Positions 34,075 to 46,342 of a stretch of 64,000 bases of DNA are shown here, piece after piece (the first letter of the stretch is position 1; each line of letters starts with the position of its first letter). A model generated the notes under the pieces. It had not been told where the DNA came from. It did no database searches and worked only from the letters and a program-made list of their open reading frames with translations. This DNA comes from Apodospora peruviana. Lineage: Eukaryota > Ascomycota > Sordariomycetes > Sordariales > Lasiosphaeriaceae. The stretch spans positions 2,728,001 to 2,792,000 of the forward strand of contig JAUEDM010000005.1 of assembly GCA_033439685.1 (NCBI GenBank), written 5' to 3'. The position numbers and the translations under genes were made by a program.

Positions 34075-35520
34075 CGCGACGGCAGAGATGGGATCATGAA
34101 GAGTATGGTTGAGACGCCGCCCATGAGGCTGGTGAAGGAGTTGAAGCAGGCTGAAGGGCGGCAGAAGTTGGTGTTTCTTCGTTGATGGTGTGTCTTTGGG
34201 CTTAGGTTGGTACATACATATTGCATGTGCTCTCGGGTATCAGAAACAGCATAGTATGAGAGAGCCGGTAAACATGTGGGAGTACAGCAGGAACCCACCG
34301 GCCGGACATTCTTTTTGGTTTAACATATTTTTATTTCGTCTTCTCGTGGCTAGGAGTCAATGGACTGGCAGCGTTTTTGCTTATTTCTTTTTCTTTGATG
34401 AGTTGGAACACAATACCTACCTTGCCAACCCTAACTGGCTGACAGAGCGACTGGCTTAATCTTTTTGTTTCTTTTCTACTTCGAATTTCTTTCTGGGGTT
34501 TTTTTCTTCTAGTCCATGTTCTTTCTTCCCTCGCTTTTGTAGGTGATGGTTCTACCCTACCAACATTACCAGTTCGGTAAAAACAGGAGGTTGGCACACA
34601 GAGTGAGTTATTACAAACACAAATGGGAGGAAAGAAAGCGAGACACCGACAATAAAAATATGGGGTACTGGAAATGTGTTTAAATAAGTTTGTAAACCCT
34701 GACTTTGTCTTGGTTCGAGTGGTGACTTCAATATCAACACCGATATCAGTACGAGTATCTCGTTTGATCTACCAGTATTCTGTGATAGAAATAATTCAGT
34801 AGAGAATGTCGAGATGGCATCGTACAAGAAATTATATTATTCCTCCGAACTACCTTAGGTATCTTATCCTGTAGATACCCCCGGGCCCTTGCTCAATCAT
34901 AACATACCCTCAACGGGTACGTCTCGAGAAACTAGGAAAGTTATCTCCGGATCCGGGTGCGTGAACTAACATATGGGCTCTGCATATCCAGAAATAAAAG
35001 GATGGATAACTTGCTTCCCTTCTTCAACGAAACTGAATGGGGGAATACGACTTGACACGAGTATATCGAGAAAAAACCCCTTTTGTTTAGAATCCATGTA
35101 CAATACAAGACGAATATCAGCCATGTGCTGGGAGTATGTAGGTATGAAAATCGTCTCTCCACTCCCTTTTCTACAATTAGGATACAGTCCTGTTTGTCAG
35201 TTCAACAGTTAGCTAGGTAGGTACCCAGTCAATCTCCTGCCCCGAGATGCCCTCCTGTCTGTCCGTCCATCTGTCCGTCCATCTGTCCGTCCATCTGTCC
35301 GCTTGACGTGTAACTATTGATCCACGCCCTCCTGCGTCGCCCTCCTAGCTTTCCGGGTCCTGCACAAGATCCCAAGCTGGATGGACTGTCTGGCGCCAAC
35401 ACCACGCAATATGTTCGCATCCATGACCATTTATATGGAACTGAGTGTTGGGAACACCATTAACTAGTCCCAGCAACAGCCTTCCTCCTCATCACGTCAT
35501 GCCGCAGGGATATTGCTCGC
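34075..35520. other. Intergenic, minisatellite only
   Basis: 1.4 kb between convergent genes. AT-rich, with a TACCTTAGGTA motif (about 34851), AGCTAGGTAGGTACCC (35211-35226) and a 12-bp minisatellite. No gene seen. Confidence 0.55.
35257..35301. repeat. 12-bp minisatellite
   Basis: Three perfect copies of GTCCGTCCATCT (35261-35296) plus partial copies at both ends. Confidence 0.9.
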
Positions 35521-36613
35521 TCACCAAAGCCACCCCTTTTTCTTAGGCTTCTCTACCTCATCAGAACTCCTTCCCCCCTCCATCTGCTGGCCATCATCCA
35601 ACCCAACCCGGTCCAGCGGCCCACCCTTCCGCTCATTTTCCTTCTCCTTCTCAAACGCACTGTGCGCCTTATCCCGCAAATACGCCTGCTTCTCCTCCAA
35701 CGCGCGAACGAGATCGCTATCCCGGACGCCCGACCTGTCATCCTCCTCACTCAGGCTCTCATACCCCAGCCTCCGCTCCGACGTGCCCTCGTCCTCGCCC
35801 TCTTCCTCCCTCTTCAGCGAGGACGTCATCCACGCCCATAACCCTTGCTTCTCCTTCTTCGTCTCGCCCTCCTCTTCGTCTGTCACTAGACCCGTTGCAC
35901 CTGTTTCCGTTACCGATGTCGGCCATGTCGCTGACTCTGTTACGCTTTGCGTTGTTGATCCCGTAGAGGTAGATGTCTTGCCGGTGGTGGATAGGATGCT
36001 CGGCATCTTGGACAGGATAGATCCGGACTCGCCGGCCCTGCGCTCGCGCTCCATGGCCTCCTCTACCAGGCGGATCTGGTCCTCTGTGGCCTTGTTGGTC
36101 ATGTAGGCGAGGCGGGCAGCCTCGAGACTGTCGGCCTCCATCTTTTTCTGCGCCTCGATGAACTCGGCCGTGCGCTTCCTGTTGTGGATCATCATGTCGG
36201 CGGCCGTGTAGACTGTGACAAGTCCGGCGAGGGCTATTTCGTCTTGTCAGTGGCTGCTCCTAAAGTTGGCAGATAGTGGACAACATACCGGTGAACCCGA
36301 TCATGCCTATCACCGTGACTTTGTGGGCCGAGTTCCAGAAGGGTCTGCTGACCTCGACGACCCAATCGAACTTGGACACCTGTGCGGCCTTTGCCCGCTG
36401 ATGCGCAGCTCGTAACCGGGCGACTTTTTGTTCTGGTGTCTCAAAGCGGTTGGGACCTCCATTTCCTCCTGCTGGCGCTCCTCCGCTGGGGATACTCTTC
36501 CGGGAACTCGGCGAGGAGAATCGGGGCTCGGCATCTTTGGAGCTCGCATGCGGCGTGGTAGGGGTGAAGCGCGTCGCGTCCGAGACGCTGCGCGGCGTTG
36601 TCGCTATTCCCAT
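35521..36613 (-). CDS. COX14-domain (cytochrome oxidase assembly-like) protein, 2 exons
   Basis: Exon 1 is 36613-36289 and exon 2 is 36233-35521, giving 345 aa. The 55-bp intron (GTATGT...AAATAG) splits an Ala codon inside the only TM helix (about residues 97-121). The core reads ETPEQKVARLRAAHQRAKAA, then KFDWVVEVSRPFWNSAHKVT, the TM helix, and MMIHNRKR with a charged helix. This matches my memory of fungal proteins annotated as cytochrome oxidase c assembly domain. COX14-type proteins act in the mitochondrial inner membrane in COX1 maturation. The C-terminal 170 residues are acidic, Lys/Glu-rich and disordered, ending KKKGWLW. The protein is much longer than yeast Cox14, so orthology is uncertain. 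It is head-to-head with mL50. Confidence 0.72.
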
Positions 36614-37077
36614 TTGTTTTTACGATTAACAATCAAACGGTGAGTTGATAGTATGGGCCTGTGGGTGGTGTGGTGGGTTTAAAGAGGCAAAACGGGCAAG
36701 CATCACACGCTGTGCTCTGGATCCCGGGAGCTCTGACCACTGTTTTTTTTGCTTCTCTTCTGCTGGGACGAATCTTCAACAAAACTTCTCCGCTAAAATC
36801 CGATCATCCAATGCATGCATGCTGTCACACATCAGCCAGCCGGCCAGCAGCCGGTCTTACGGTAGTAAAGCCACAGTAGCTAATGTGGCGCGACTAGCAC
36901 CCCTGTTCTGTTTGTCAGTGCCGATTGGACCCGGCGGACAGTGAGTGGCATCCAATTTTTTTGATGGGTCTTTGGACTCGTCGGCGTCGCGTATCATCCA
37001 AACCTCGACTCTGCTAAACCTATTCACACACAACCCCTGGACAACTGATCGCCCTCGACGTCGACTAATTGCCCACT
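36614..37077. promoter_or_regulatory. Bidirectional promoter, COX14-like / mL50
   Basis: 464 bp separate the two start codons. Both products are predicted mitochondrial, so a shared control region is plausible. I identify no specific binding site. Confidence 0.5.
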
Positions 37078-38295
37078 ATGCGCCGTTTGGGGAGGTTACG
37101 GAGCTCAGCCTCTGCTCTGTCGAACTCAACACATCCACTCCGTGCCCCTGCCCCGGCAGTAGCGACTTTCTATTCTAGCCAGACAGAACAACCCTCACCT
37201 CACACTTCAGCACCACGTGCCTGGCAAAGTAGATTTCAAACGACGCAACGCCGATGTCTCTCTAGCTCATCATCCAGCAGCGCCAATAACACCACCGCCG
37301 ACCTCGAGCCCACTGTCGAAGAAGACTACGTGGAGGAGTACGACACCAGCACCGAAAGCGACCTCGTCTACCCCCGCGAGGTTGTTGAGGTCCTTAGCCC
37401 GGAAGAGATCACAGACCCGGACTACGTACCAGCCGAGACGGTCGAGGGGTTAGAAGAGGTCGGCGGACTGGCGGACTGGTGGGACCAGGAGGAGCACTGG
37501 GGACCATCCAAGCAATACGCCGGCTTCGGGCCGCTCGAGAAGGTCACGGAGCCTACGGTTCTGGAGGTCCTGACGAGGAGGGCGCTCGTCGAGGCGCTCG
37601 TCATCAAGCGGTTTGCCGAGACTGCGGAAAAGGAGGCGACTGCGGCGGCGCTGAAGGCGGTTGGTGGCGACAAGAAGGGCTTGCTCAACATCGCGGCGGT
37701 CGAACTGGTCGCGGGGGAGGATGGCACGCTCACGCTGAAGGACGAGAAGAACTTTGAGGGTGTCTGGGCTTCGTTGAGCAGCGCGGAGGCGGACGCAGTA
37801 CCGTCTAGCCCACCTATTTCGACGGAGGAGGCGCGGAAGCTGGTTAAGACATGGGACAACGAGTGGAAGTTGGCTGCATTGAGGGATCCGATTGTCAAGT
37901 TCTACGTAAGTGCCGACCATTCTCATGTCGACAGCTAAATGCGTAAGACCGACTAACCCGTCTTGCAGGTTGCCAAGCGCATTCAGAGACTGACAGGACA
38001 CGTCGTCCCCGACGCCAAGCTGCTCGACATCAATACCCCCGGCACTCTGTACGCGCTACTCAACAAGCCGCCCAAGCCCAAGAAGCTGGCCGAGGTCGTC
38101 CAGCAGACCGGCGCCCTGCAGGACCTTCCCAACGTTGCCTTCTACCCCCGCAGAGTGACGCCCGTCGACAAGGAGCAGATGGTCGGCCGCTGGAAGGTGA
38201 TTCAGCGCGAGCTGCAGAAGCGCGAGCTGCCTGTTACTGGCACTGGCAAGCACTCCAAGACGGTCGAGTGGAAGTGGGCTCATGGAGAGCATTAA
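37078..38295 (+). CDS. MRPL50: Mitochondrial large-subunit ribosomal protein mL50, 2 exons
   Basis: Exon 1 is 37078-37905 and exon 2 is 37969-38295, giving 384 aa. The 63-bp intron (GTAAGT...TTGCAG, phase 0) joins IVKFY to VAKRIQRLTGH. The N-terminus is rich in Arg and Ser without acids (MRRLGRLRSSASALSNSTHP), a typical mitochondrial targeting sequence. After an acidic linker the conserved part begins (about residue 130: WDQEEHWGPSKQYAGFGPLE). It continues through long helices to the acyl-carrier-like L50 region (RIQRLTGHVVPDAKLLDINT). The C-terminus NVAFYPRRVTPVDKEQMVGRW is typical of fungal mL50. The protein is a structural component of the mitoribosome large subunit. Assignment is from family memory. 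It diverges from a COX14-like gene. Confidence 0.83.
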
Positions 38296-39049
38296 AGGAG
38301 CGGGGAGCTTCTTTGGTTAAGGGGCTGCTTAGCTAGCCTGACCTGTATACTATCCGTGCGTGTACCGCCGCTGCCGAGAGAGACATGGGATAGATTTGCT
38401 CTCTCTTTGTGCAACTGGGCATGTATTCGTGCCTTGTCTATAATGTAGCATGTAAATGTACGTACGAGGTTGCTCTGTACCTATTTTACGCATGTGTGGC
38501 TGGTGGTGTCGCTGCTGGCTGATGACCCATTCATTACTACCCGTTTCCTCATTGCCCCTAAATCCGGGGTCCGTACGCTCCTTGACATAACAATGCAACA
38601 TATATACCCATGTATCCCGTCTGTGTATGGGACATCTTTTGGTATTAATTGCGTACCTGCCTGCCTGAAATATCTGTTTATACAATCGACCCTTAAGCAA
38701 TAGCTGTTTTTTTAATAGAGAGCCATCTTTTCCTATTTCTTTCCTTCTAAGGTTAGAGAAGGCATGTCAGGAATCCTTCTCAACATGATAATCAGAATTG
38801 GTCGGTGCTAGCTTGCTGTGATACGCGGTACAGAACGGTTAGTACCTTTCAATTTCTACATTGAACAGCACAGAAGTAAGGTAGCTTGCGAGTTGTGAAT
38901 ATATGTATTTTAACTGCCTAGGTAGCTAGGTACCCTGCACATCTACTATACTGTTCGTTGGCTCCCTGGTATTCAGTCAATTCTATTTCTTTTCGTTGCA
39001 TGAAGATGAAGCCGGAATCCGTTCTTGAACCGGGCAGCTACTGTAGGGG
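38296..39049. other. Intergenic, no gene seen
   Basis: 0.75 kb of AT-rich 3' flank. It contains GCCTAGGTAGCTAGGTACC at 38916-38934. Confidence 0.5.
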
Positions 39050-41665
39050 AAGAAGTCGACATAGGGTGCCGCAACGTAGGAGGCAACAGACGAAGCGACA
39101 CACTGCTATCATGGGTTTTCATCGCGAAGAACATTGGACCGGAGCTGTCGAACGGATGTTTTGGATCGGGGCCGCCGAAGGGATTCTTGAAATCCGTGTT
39201 GTTCGCGGCGACCTGTGCTTCGCAAATCTCTTGCCCTCGAGGGCGCCGTAGCTCTTGCGGACAGACAGGACGCGGCCCGACATAGTAATGCTTCCACGCT
39301 GGATGTACGCTCGCTCATAAGATATGATGTAGCTTGCCTCGCCCGATACTGACGGCAACGGTGGTTTGCACTCTTCTCCTCGCTCAGCACGACTCGCTGC
39401 TCTGCGAGCGCCTTGTTCTCCATGCGGTCGAGTCCCTTCTCGATATCGTGGATCTCGGCGGTGACGCTGTCACCCGTGCCGGCGGAGGGCTGGAATTGAC
39501 TAGCAATACACCAACATGCTCGTGGTCGCCGCATTTCCCGGCATCCCATCCAACTGCGTGATGAAGCAAGAGGGGTATGCACCCAGTACTACGAGGTAAA
39601 CTGCTTGGCTCTCGCTTCCACCTTCGCCTTTTCAGCCGGGTCGACAGCAATTGAGGCTGTCTTCTTGGGTGCAGGTGTGGGAGCCGCACCGCACAAAGAC
39701 ATCGAGGCCAACTGGGCTCTCGCGGCCGGTAAGTTCCTTTTGCCCTGATACTACCGCCTGGCAACGTGGACGCAAAGGTGGAGCGTGTTTTCTTGGTCGG
39801 ATCGTAGGTTGTTGGCGCCTGTGGAGGACCGAGCGGCTCGTTGTCCGAGTTGAAGCCCTCGATACGCCAGAGGACGATGATGTCTTTGCTGGGCTCGAGA
39901 AGTGGCTTGTCCTTGGCGTCATCACCAGTAGTAACGCTATTGCGAAGACTGGCGGCGCAGTCTGGATCGATAATGGCGGGCTGTCGATGGGCGATGGTAA
40001 TATTTTGAGCACCTGCTAACTGCCAATCTAGTTCTCTCTAACAAGCCTCCCGGGAACTGAAAAAGGCGCGCGGCCGCGCTTCTGTCCGTTGGTGTTTCCG
40101 CCATCTTTCTGCTGTGCGCCGCCGCCACCACGGCGACGACCACCACGGCGGTCGTTGCGCTTGTTGTTCTGGTTGTTGCCACGTCCGCCACGCTGTTCGA
40201 CGACATCGGCATCGCAGACGCCAAACTGGCTCTGCAGGTCATGAGCGCAGCCCGCCAACTGGGAGGCATTGACGGCGGGGGGCAACTTGGTTTACCGTGA
40301 CTATTCCGTCTACTTCCAGTCCCAAGGCCACGAGGACGAGCCTGATCGAAAGGTACTGCGTCGAACGAAACCAGGAAAAGGCTCCAAGTGGCCCGGCGAA
40401 CGGTAAGTTCTGCAAACAATGGTCTGCAGGCTGTCGGTCCGGAAGCTCGTAATGACACCATTGTTCAGTACTGTGAGATCACCAGTAAGCAGCAGGTAGG
40501 TTGTCTTTCTGCATAAGGCTGCCTGCCTGCCTAAAGACCCCATTCGGGTCCCGGGCAGAGCAGTTGTTGGTTGTCGTTGAAGAAGATCACTCGGCTGCTT
40601 CTCGATGTCTTGGAGGCCTGCGCGCATATGGCTCGGCCAGTGCTCTTCGAGGAGCGTGTCTGCTGGGGTCGATAAAGGGGTCGCACTCGGTGCAGCCGGG
40701 GTCGTGTCGACAGAACAGCATACTGGTACGTGGCGTGGCTGTCGGTTGATAACTTCTTGGTAGTTTCTCGCTAGGGAGCGGGTTCTCCTCCTCGATAGCC
40801 AGGATGAGACTCATCGGCAGGTCGGGCTCTGTGTCTTGTTGTCATGGGGCAAGTGATAGAGAGTTGCTCCGTTGGCGCTCATGCCGCGGAACCTGGCAGC
40901 TCTGCCACTGTCATTGGTGGCTCGACGGCGTCGAAACTATTATTTTGGTGGCGCACCCGTTTGGACTGTCTTTTTGGTCACTCGGGTTTTGAGTTCGCTC
41001 CATGAGAGAGAAGTCAATGACTGGCTCGCCATGGTTCTTCTGCTGTTGGGTGATTTGGGTGTGGCGTCGAGGCATGTTCTCGGATTCGGCCTGGCTGTTG
41101 TCAAGGGGCCAGCGGCCGCCTCACTTGCCATCGTAAACTGTCTTCTTGTAACTGAGGTCGGCAGCCTCCACGCGGATCTTATCCGTAACCATGGTGGAGC
41201 TGTTGTAGCGAAAGTAGTTCTCGTGTAGCAGCAAAATGGCCATATCAACCGAGACGGCCCGCCTCACCCTCATCCTCGCCATCCTCACCATCTGCGAAGA
41301 GACGCCTCCGCATCTCACATCGCTTGTTCTGGCCGACTTGGGCTTCATGCCCAGCTTGTCACCAAGCTTATTGGAATCGACCTGCAATCGGAGAAGACAG
41401 TTAGTATGGGAGTGATTTAGAGGCTTGTATTTGTTCCTTGCCCACCACGCCATTAGATTCATCAAGACTTCTTGACAACACCACCCGAAGTATATCGCCA
41501 GCCGCACACCGCATGCGCAGGAATACTTGTTTTGGTTGCAACTGAGTATGTTTTTGACTTCATACCGGGACGGGATGGAGGTCCTTGCTGCCCTGACGGG
41601 CGCTCAAGAAAAAAACAAACTTGGACCGCTGAAAATACACAGACCTCCCAAGAGCATCGTCCCAC
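39050..41665 (-). pseudogene. Decayed locus with RGG-rich segment, unidentified
   Basis: The minus strand carries protein-like blocks in several frames. In order from the 5' side: VDSNKLGDKLGMKPKSAR (about 41370), YFRYNSSTMVTDKIRVEAAD then LSYKKTVYDGK (about 41150), MSLILAIEEENPLPSEKLPR (about 40800), and EQRGGRGNNQNNKRNDRRGG with further Arg/Gly (about 40150). These are followed by HRQPAIIDPDCAASLRNSVT and IIVLWRIEGFNSDNEPLGPP (about 39900), DPAEKAKVEARAKQ (about 39620), HDIEKGLDRMENKALAEQRV (about 39420) and GRVLSVRKSYGALEGKRFA (about 39240). The blocks are separated by stops and frame changes, with only a few splice-like junctions (for example a CAG acceptor near 41381). This could be a degraded gene or a many-exon gene I failed to assemble. 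I cannot name the family. Confidence 0.4.
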
Positions 41666-41750
41666 TTACCAGTTTATAATTCGTCGCTTGTATACCTAAC
41701 TCATCGAAGCGTTTGGCGATTGATTCGAATAGACGTGAACTGTTCAGCTA

Positions 41751-41771
41751 TTTTTTTTTTTTTTTTTTTTT
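41751..41771. repeat. Poly-T tract (21)
   Basis: Uninterrupted run of 21 T on the plus strand, about 290 bp upstream of the ARM-repeat gene. Confidence 0.9.
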
Positions 41772-42057
41772 GAAGAGATCTGGAGTTTTGTCGGAACACA
41801 AATTTGCTGGGTGCGCTCGTTATGGTGATGTATCTGCAAGGCAGCCTGGAATTATTTGATCTCGACTTTCGCAATTCAATTCCCCTCCTGAAAAATTGCC
41901 CCACAATAACTGTGGACGACCTCCCTGTGGCTCTCCCACTCATACACACCCATACTCCTCCCACCCCTCGACTCTCGAATCTCATCCTCTTTTGCTACTT
42001 CCACGAGACGAAAAGTAGCAGGCTATCCGGCCGCATCAACCGTCCACGTCCCGAAAA

Positions 42058-44867
42058 ATGGCCAAATCAGCAGAGGAGTGGCTGTCTCTCTTCGCGAGCG
42101 GGACCGCCGCACCTGAGGACTTGGTCGATGTCCTGGCCACGCTTAAACAGCTCCTCGATGGAGTTGATATCGTCGAATCCAGCGAGTCGCAGCCTCGTGA
42201 CCAGGTCCGACTGGCCGAGTTGACTGAAAAGCTTGTCCCTGTTGGCAAGATCGCCGAGAAGCTCGCCGACGCTGCTAGAAATGGTGAGTTTATTTTCCCC
42301 CTTTTATTTTTGGCTCTGTTCCCCACCTCCCTTGGGCAATTCAGGAGTACTAGCTACCAAACGTGTATCATTAGAGCACTGGAGAGCTCCCCTGGGAGAG
42401 TCTGGCGTCCTAGATTTCTTCTTGCCGCTTGTTCGCCTTGAGTTGGGCCATGAGGTCAAGAGCCAGATCCTTCGTGTCATTGGCAATGCCTGTGCCGACG
42501 ACGGTAAGTTCCTTGCTAGCAACTGAAGGAAAGACCGCGCATAACAGATACTAACCAACGGGTTCGTCTACCACAGACGATAACAGAGCCAAATTGGTCA
42601 AGAACGGCGGTCTGAAGCACATCATTAAGTGCTTCGGTGATGACGACCTCTTGAACTTCGTATTGCCGGTTACATATAATATATGTGTCGACTATGGTAT
42701 GTGTCTCTCAGGCATCGGCTCTAGGAGTCGTGCAGTTACTGACAGACTGTGAAGACCCAGCTCAGGCTCAAGCCTCCAAGGAAGGCTTGAGTAAGATTCT
42801 CATCGACATCATCTCTAGCCCGCGACTGGCAAAATGCGAGAAATGGCTCGAGATCATCGTAAAGTCTCTAGAACTCCTCGTCTCTCAAGGTGTGTACTCA
42901 CGTATCCCCTGTATCCGAACCATGTTGTTTACGAACTGCCACTCACCCATGAATTAGACGTCGAACCAACAGTCGCCAGCCCGGACTCAGCGGGCCGTCT
43001 TCTTCTTTTTGCCGCCGAATCAAAGAATTGCGACAACTTGATAGACCTGGAATTATTCATCTTGCTCTGCAAGGTGGCACTGGTGTATCTCACATATGAG
43101 CAGTTCAAGCTCTCGTTGATCCAAAGCGTTAAGGGTGTTTGGTACCTCGAGCAGGCCTTCACCGATACATACGGTCGAGATGACTTGGACGATGCAAGCA
43201 CAGAGCAGGTCGAGGAGCTTGACCTAGTCCGCAAGACTTTTGTCGAGACCTTCGCGGATATCACGGCGCTTCCGGCTTTCACGGACAAATACGAACTGGA
43301 CTCACCAGAGGTCCGATTCATGCTCGACAAGTGGCTAAACTCGTCACCCGACTGCACTCAACTGCAAACAGCTGCGTGTCTCTCCCTCGGCAACATCGCT
43401 AGCTCCGACACGCGTAGCATGCGTGTCAGCCAGTTGGTTGCCAACCGCCTCATCGACATCTTGCGCCACGCTGTTGCTCCGGAGCCCGATAGCGAAGACA
43501 TGGAAACGTCGGCGGCGGCTAGAAGCCCTGCCGGCATCGAGCTTCTGCACGCGGCCCTGGGCCTGACTAAGAATCTGGCCATCCCGCAGGCGAACAAGCC
43601 GCTACTGGGCGCCGGTCTGCTGGACCTCGTCCTGCCGACCCTGTGGACGACCACCAGCTTCGGGTCCTACCCGAGGATCCCGTTCCTGGCCGTGTCCATC
43701 ACCCGCCTGCTGGTCCTCAACTGCTCGGCCAACGTCAAGCGCATGATCGGACCGTCCCCGCGACACAACCATCCAAACTTGGTGGTTCATCACTCGGGCG
43801 ACATGGAATGGACCAGCGGCGCAACGGCCACCAATGTCCAGACCCTGATCGAGCTAACGGCGCGGCCCGACATCCCGGCAAACATACAGGCGGAACTCGA
43901 ACGCATCGTGTGCCACATTTGCCTGGTGCTCGCGACTCATACGGCCAAGCAGCAGGGTGTGCCCGCGGAAGACGAGAGAGAGCAGCACAACCACAAGTAC
44001 AGGCCGTTGCTGTCTCCCAAGGAGGAGAGCAACTTCTACAAGATGAATCCTGCCGTCGAGCCCATGCTTGTCAAGATGCTAACGAAAAAGGGGCACCCCG
44101 TCATCCAGGGGGAGGTTTACTATCTGTTGGCCGTCTTGGCGTATAGTTCGTCGCTCAAATCTGCCAAGCGGGCGATGCGGATCATAAAGTCGAACGACGT
44201 GTTGCGAGCACTTCTTGACCTTGTCTTCTATGACGGAAGTGGCGACTATTCGCTTGTGGAATGCGGTTTGGTGAAGCCCGACAGAGACAGAACCCTCAGC
44301 GCCGACGCTGACGCCGGGTTGGGGGCTGCTTGGCAGAAGGAAGAAGCCGATAGAAAGCTCGCAGCGGCCTACATTGCGCATTTCTACGACTCCTCCGATC
44401 CCGAAATCCAGGAGGATCGTGGTGCCAACCCCAACCTGCCAATCGAACTGAACCTCAAACTCGGCACACCACCTACCAACCGCAAGTACAAGCCGATACC
44501 GCCGCCGCACCCATCCGTAGGCGCCCCCGTGGCCAAGTTCGTCGCGGAACACAACGGCACGGTTGTCGTTGAGCAGATCTACCGCCGCTTTACCTTCCGT
44601 GATGTCCTCCAAAACGGTAAAGACGGCGAGAACGACATGGAGCCCGACCAGGAGTGCGACTGGTCCGATGCGCGCAGATCCGTGCTGCATAACGCGATGG
44701 TTTCGCTCGCTCCATGTGTACCTGATAAGGTAACGTGATGGTAACTTAGCTGTCGATGTGCTCTCGTATATCATTCGGACAACCGACAGATATCTGGCAG
44801 TACTCTTGGGATGAGCCTTGGAGGCAGAAAGGTTCCTCCACGACTGTCCCGTATGAGCACCGCCTAG
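42058..44867 (+). CDS. ARM-repeat Rap1GDS1 (smgGDS)-like protein, 6 exons
   Basis: Exons: 42058-42283, 42345-42503, 42577-42696, 42755-42889, 42958-44729, 44790-44867, giving 829 aa. All five introns are 58-73 bp and phases agree. The last exon was added by hand. Splicing at GATAAG/GTAACG and CGACAG/ATATCT replaces a short read-through tail (VT stop) by ISGSTLGMSLGGRKVPPRLS-RMSTA. Helical armadillo-type repeats run through most of the protein (VRLELGHEVKSQILRVIGNA, TAACLSLGNIASSDT, GIELLHAALGLTKNLAIPQ, EVYYLLAVLAYSSSLKSAKR). The pattern matches the fungal relatives of Rap1 GTPase-GDP dissociation stimulator 1. Animal smgGDS binds and chaperones small GTPases with a polybasic tail. That activity is inferred, not shown. 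Cytosolic: no signal peptide or TM helix. Confidence 0.87.
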
Positions 44868-46342
44868 GGGAGTTAGCCTACGGAATGTTCCAATTTTGCG
44901 AGAAGATGACGGAAGAGACGGGAAAAAAAGCCCACCGTTAATGGTGTATTTGTCTTTTGTTGTCGGAATGTTACTATTCCCCAACCTGCATCAGGGACCA
45001 GCTCTGCTACTCGAGAACCTGCCCCCGAAGATCAAAACAGGTTTCACGACTAAAGCTGCAGGCGGGAGTAATAAAAAAGAAAGGGAAAAGGGAGAGAGGA
45101 AATAAATGATACTACCACCAGAAAGAGTGGACTCGGAGATGCCAGCGGCTGACTGCTTTCTTTGAGACCGCCAACACCGAAAATTCTCCAGACGACAACG
45201 ACCCGATAGAGAAGAAGGAAGTATAATAATGAGGAAGTCATGTGTTTATTTATAACATTCGGATCCGAGCATGCTCGCCCAGGTCCGGTCCCTGGCATGG
45301 GACGCGTCTCAACTTTCTGGTATCGGATGGCCCACAAAGCATACATAGCTTACATATTTCAGCGGTAAAAAACGGTTGGAATACTCCGTCATCAGCCATA
45401 CCTGAAATTGGTTGCGAATGGGGTGTTGTGGGTCTATATACAGGGCAAGGGCTGGGTACTTGTTAACAATGATTCCTGAGATACAAGGGGTGTTGTTTAT
45501 ATATATACCAGGGACAGGCAGGAATCTCGTATATTTGTTCAAGGGGAGCATCACGTTCATAGTTTGTCTGCTCCGTAGATAGCATGGTTTTGCTCTGGAT
45601 TAGAGCGGTTGCGGATGGCAACCATCATTCCTGGCAAGGCGTACGCAATTCAATAAGCTTCATCACAGGCAGAATAATGTACAAGTTACACATACACATG
45701 AAAAGGTCGGAGAACATTGATATCTCTGCCATTTAAATACTTGTAGATGGACTTCAGAGCGTTAACACATCCATTGCTTATCGAGCGAGGAATGGTGGCT
45801 TGGCGGTCATACCATCACATATCAGGTCATACATTGGGCGTGAACCTTTGGTGTCCTGACTATGTTGTTCGTTGTCATCCATCTGTCAGACTGTGGGCCG
45901 TTGACTCTCACCACGGCAGAAGTCGTCGTCGGGTATTGCAAAAGCAGTGATGATAACGCCAATATCACCAGCTGCAGAGGAAACATCAAGCAGTCACCAT
46001 CATGGGCATAACGTAACGAAGAAAAAAAGAGAATTTCATGCTTTTCCGTGTCCATTCATATTTGCGAATGCTCTAGCATTATGACCCCATGATGCGTGTA
46101 AACTTCCTGAACCCATGTCCTGCTGAGCAAACAAATGATCCCCGAAATGATCTACAACGAGCCATAAGGGTTGGGGGAGAGAGAGGCGAGAGACAATCTG
46201 TGTCCCTCGCTCCCTCCATTCTGTGTCACGGATTTACCAGGAAAAGCAGGAAACGAGACCTAGAACCAGCCAAACGAACACCGCAGGGAATCTTTCCATA
46301 TCCGTCGCGCCCACCACACCAACTTCATGAAAGTGACACCCT
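44868..46342. other. Convergent intergenic region, no gene seen
   Basis: 1.5 kb between the ARM-repeat gene and eL13, AT-rich with no protein-like frame. It is probably 3' UTRs plus spacer. Confidence 0.55.
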
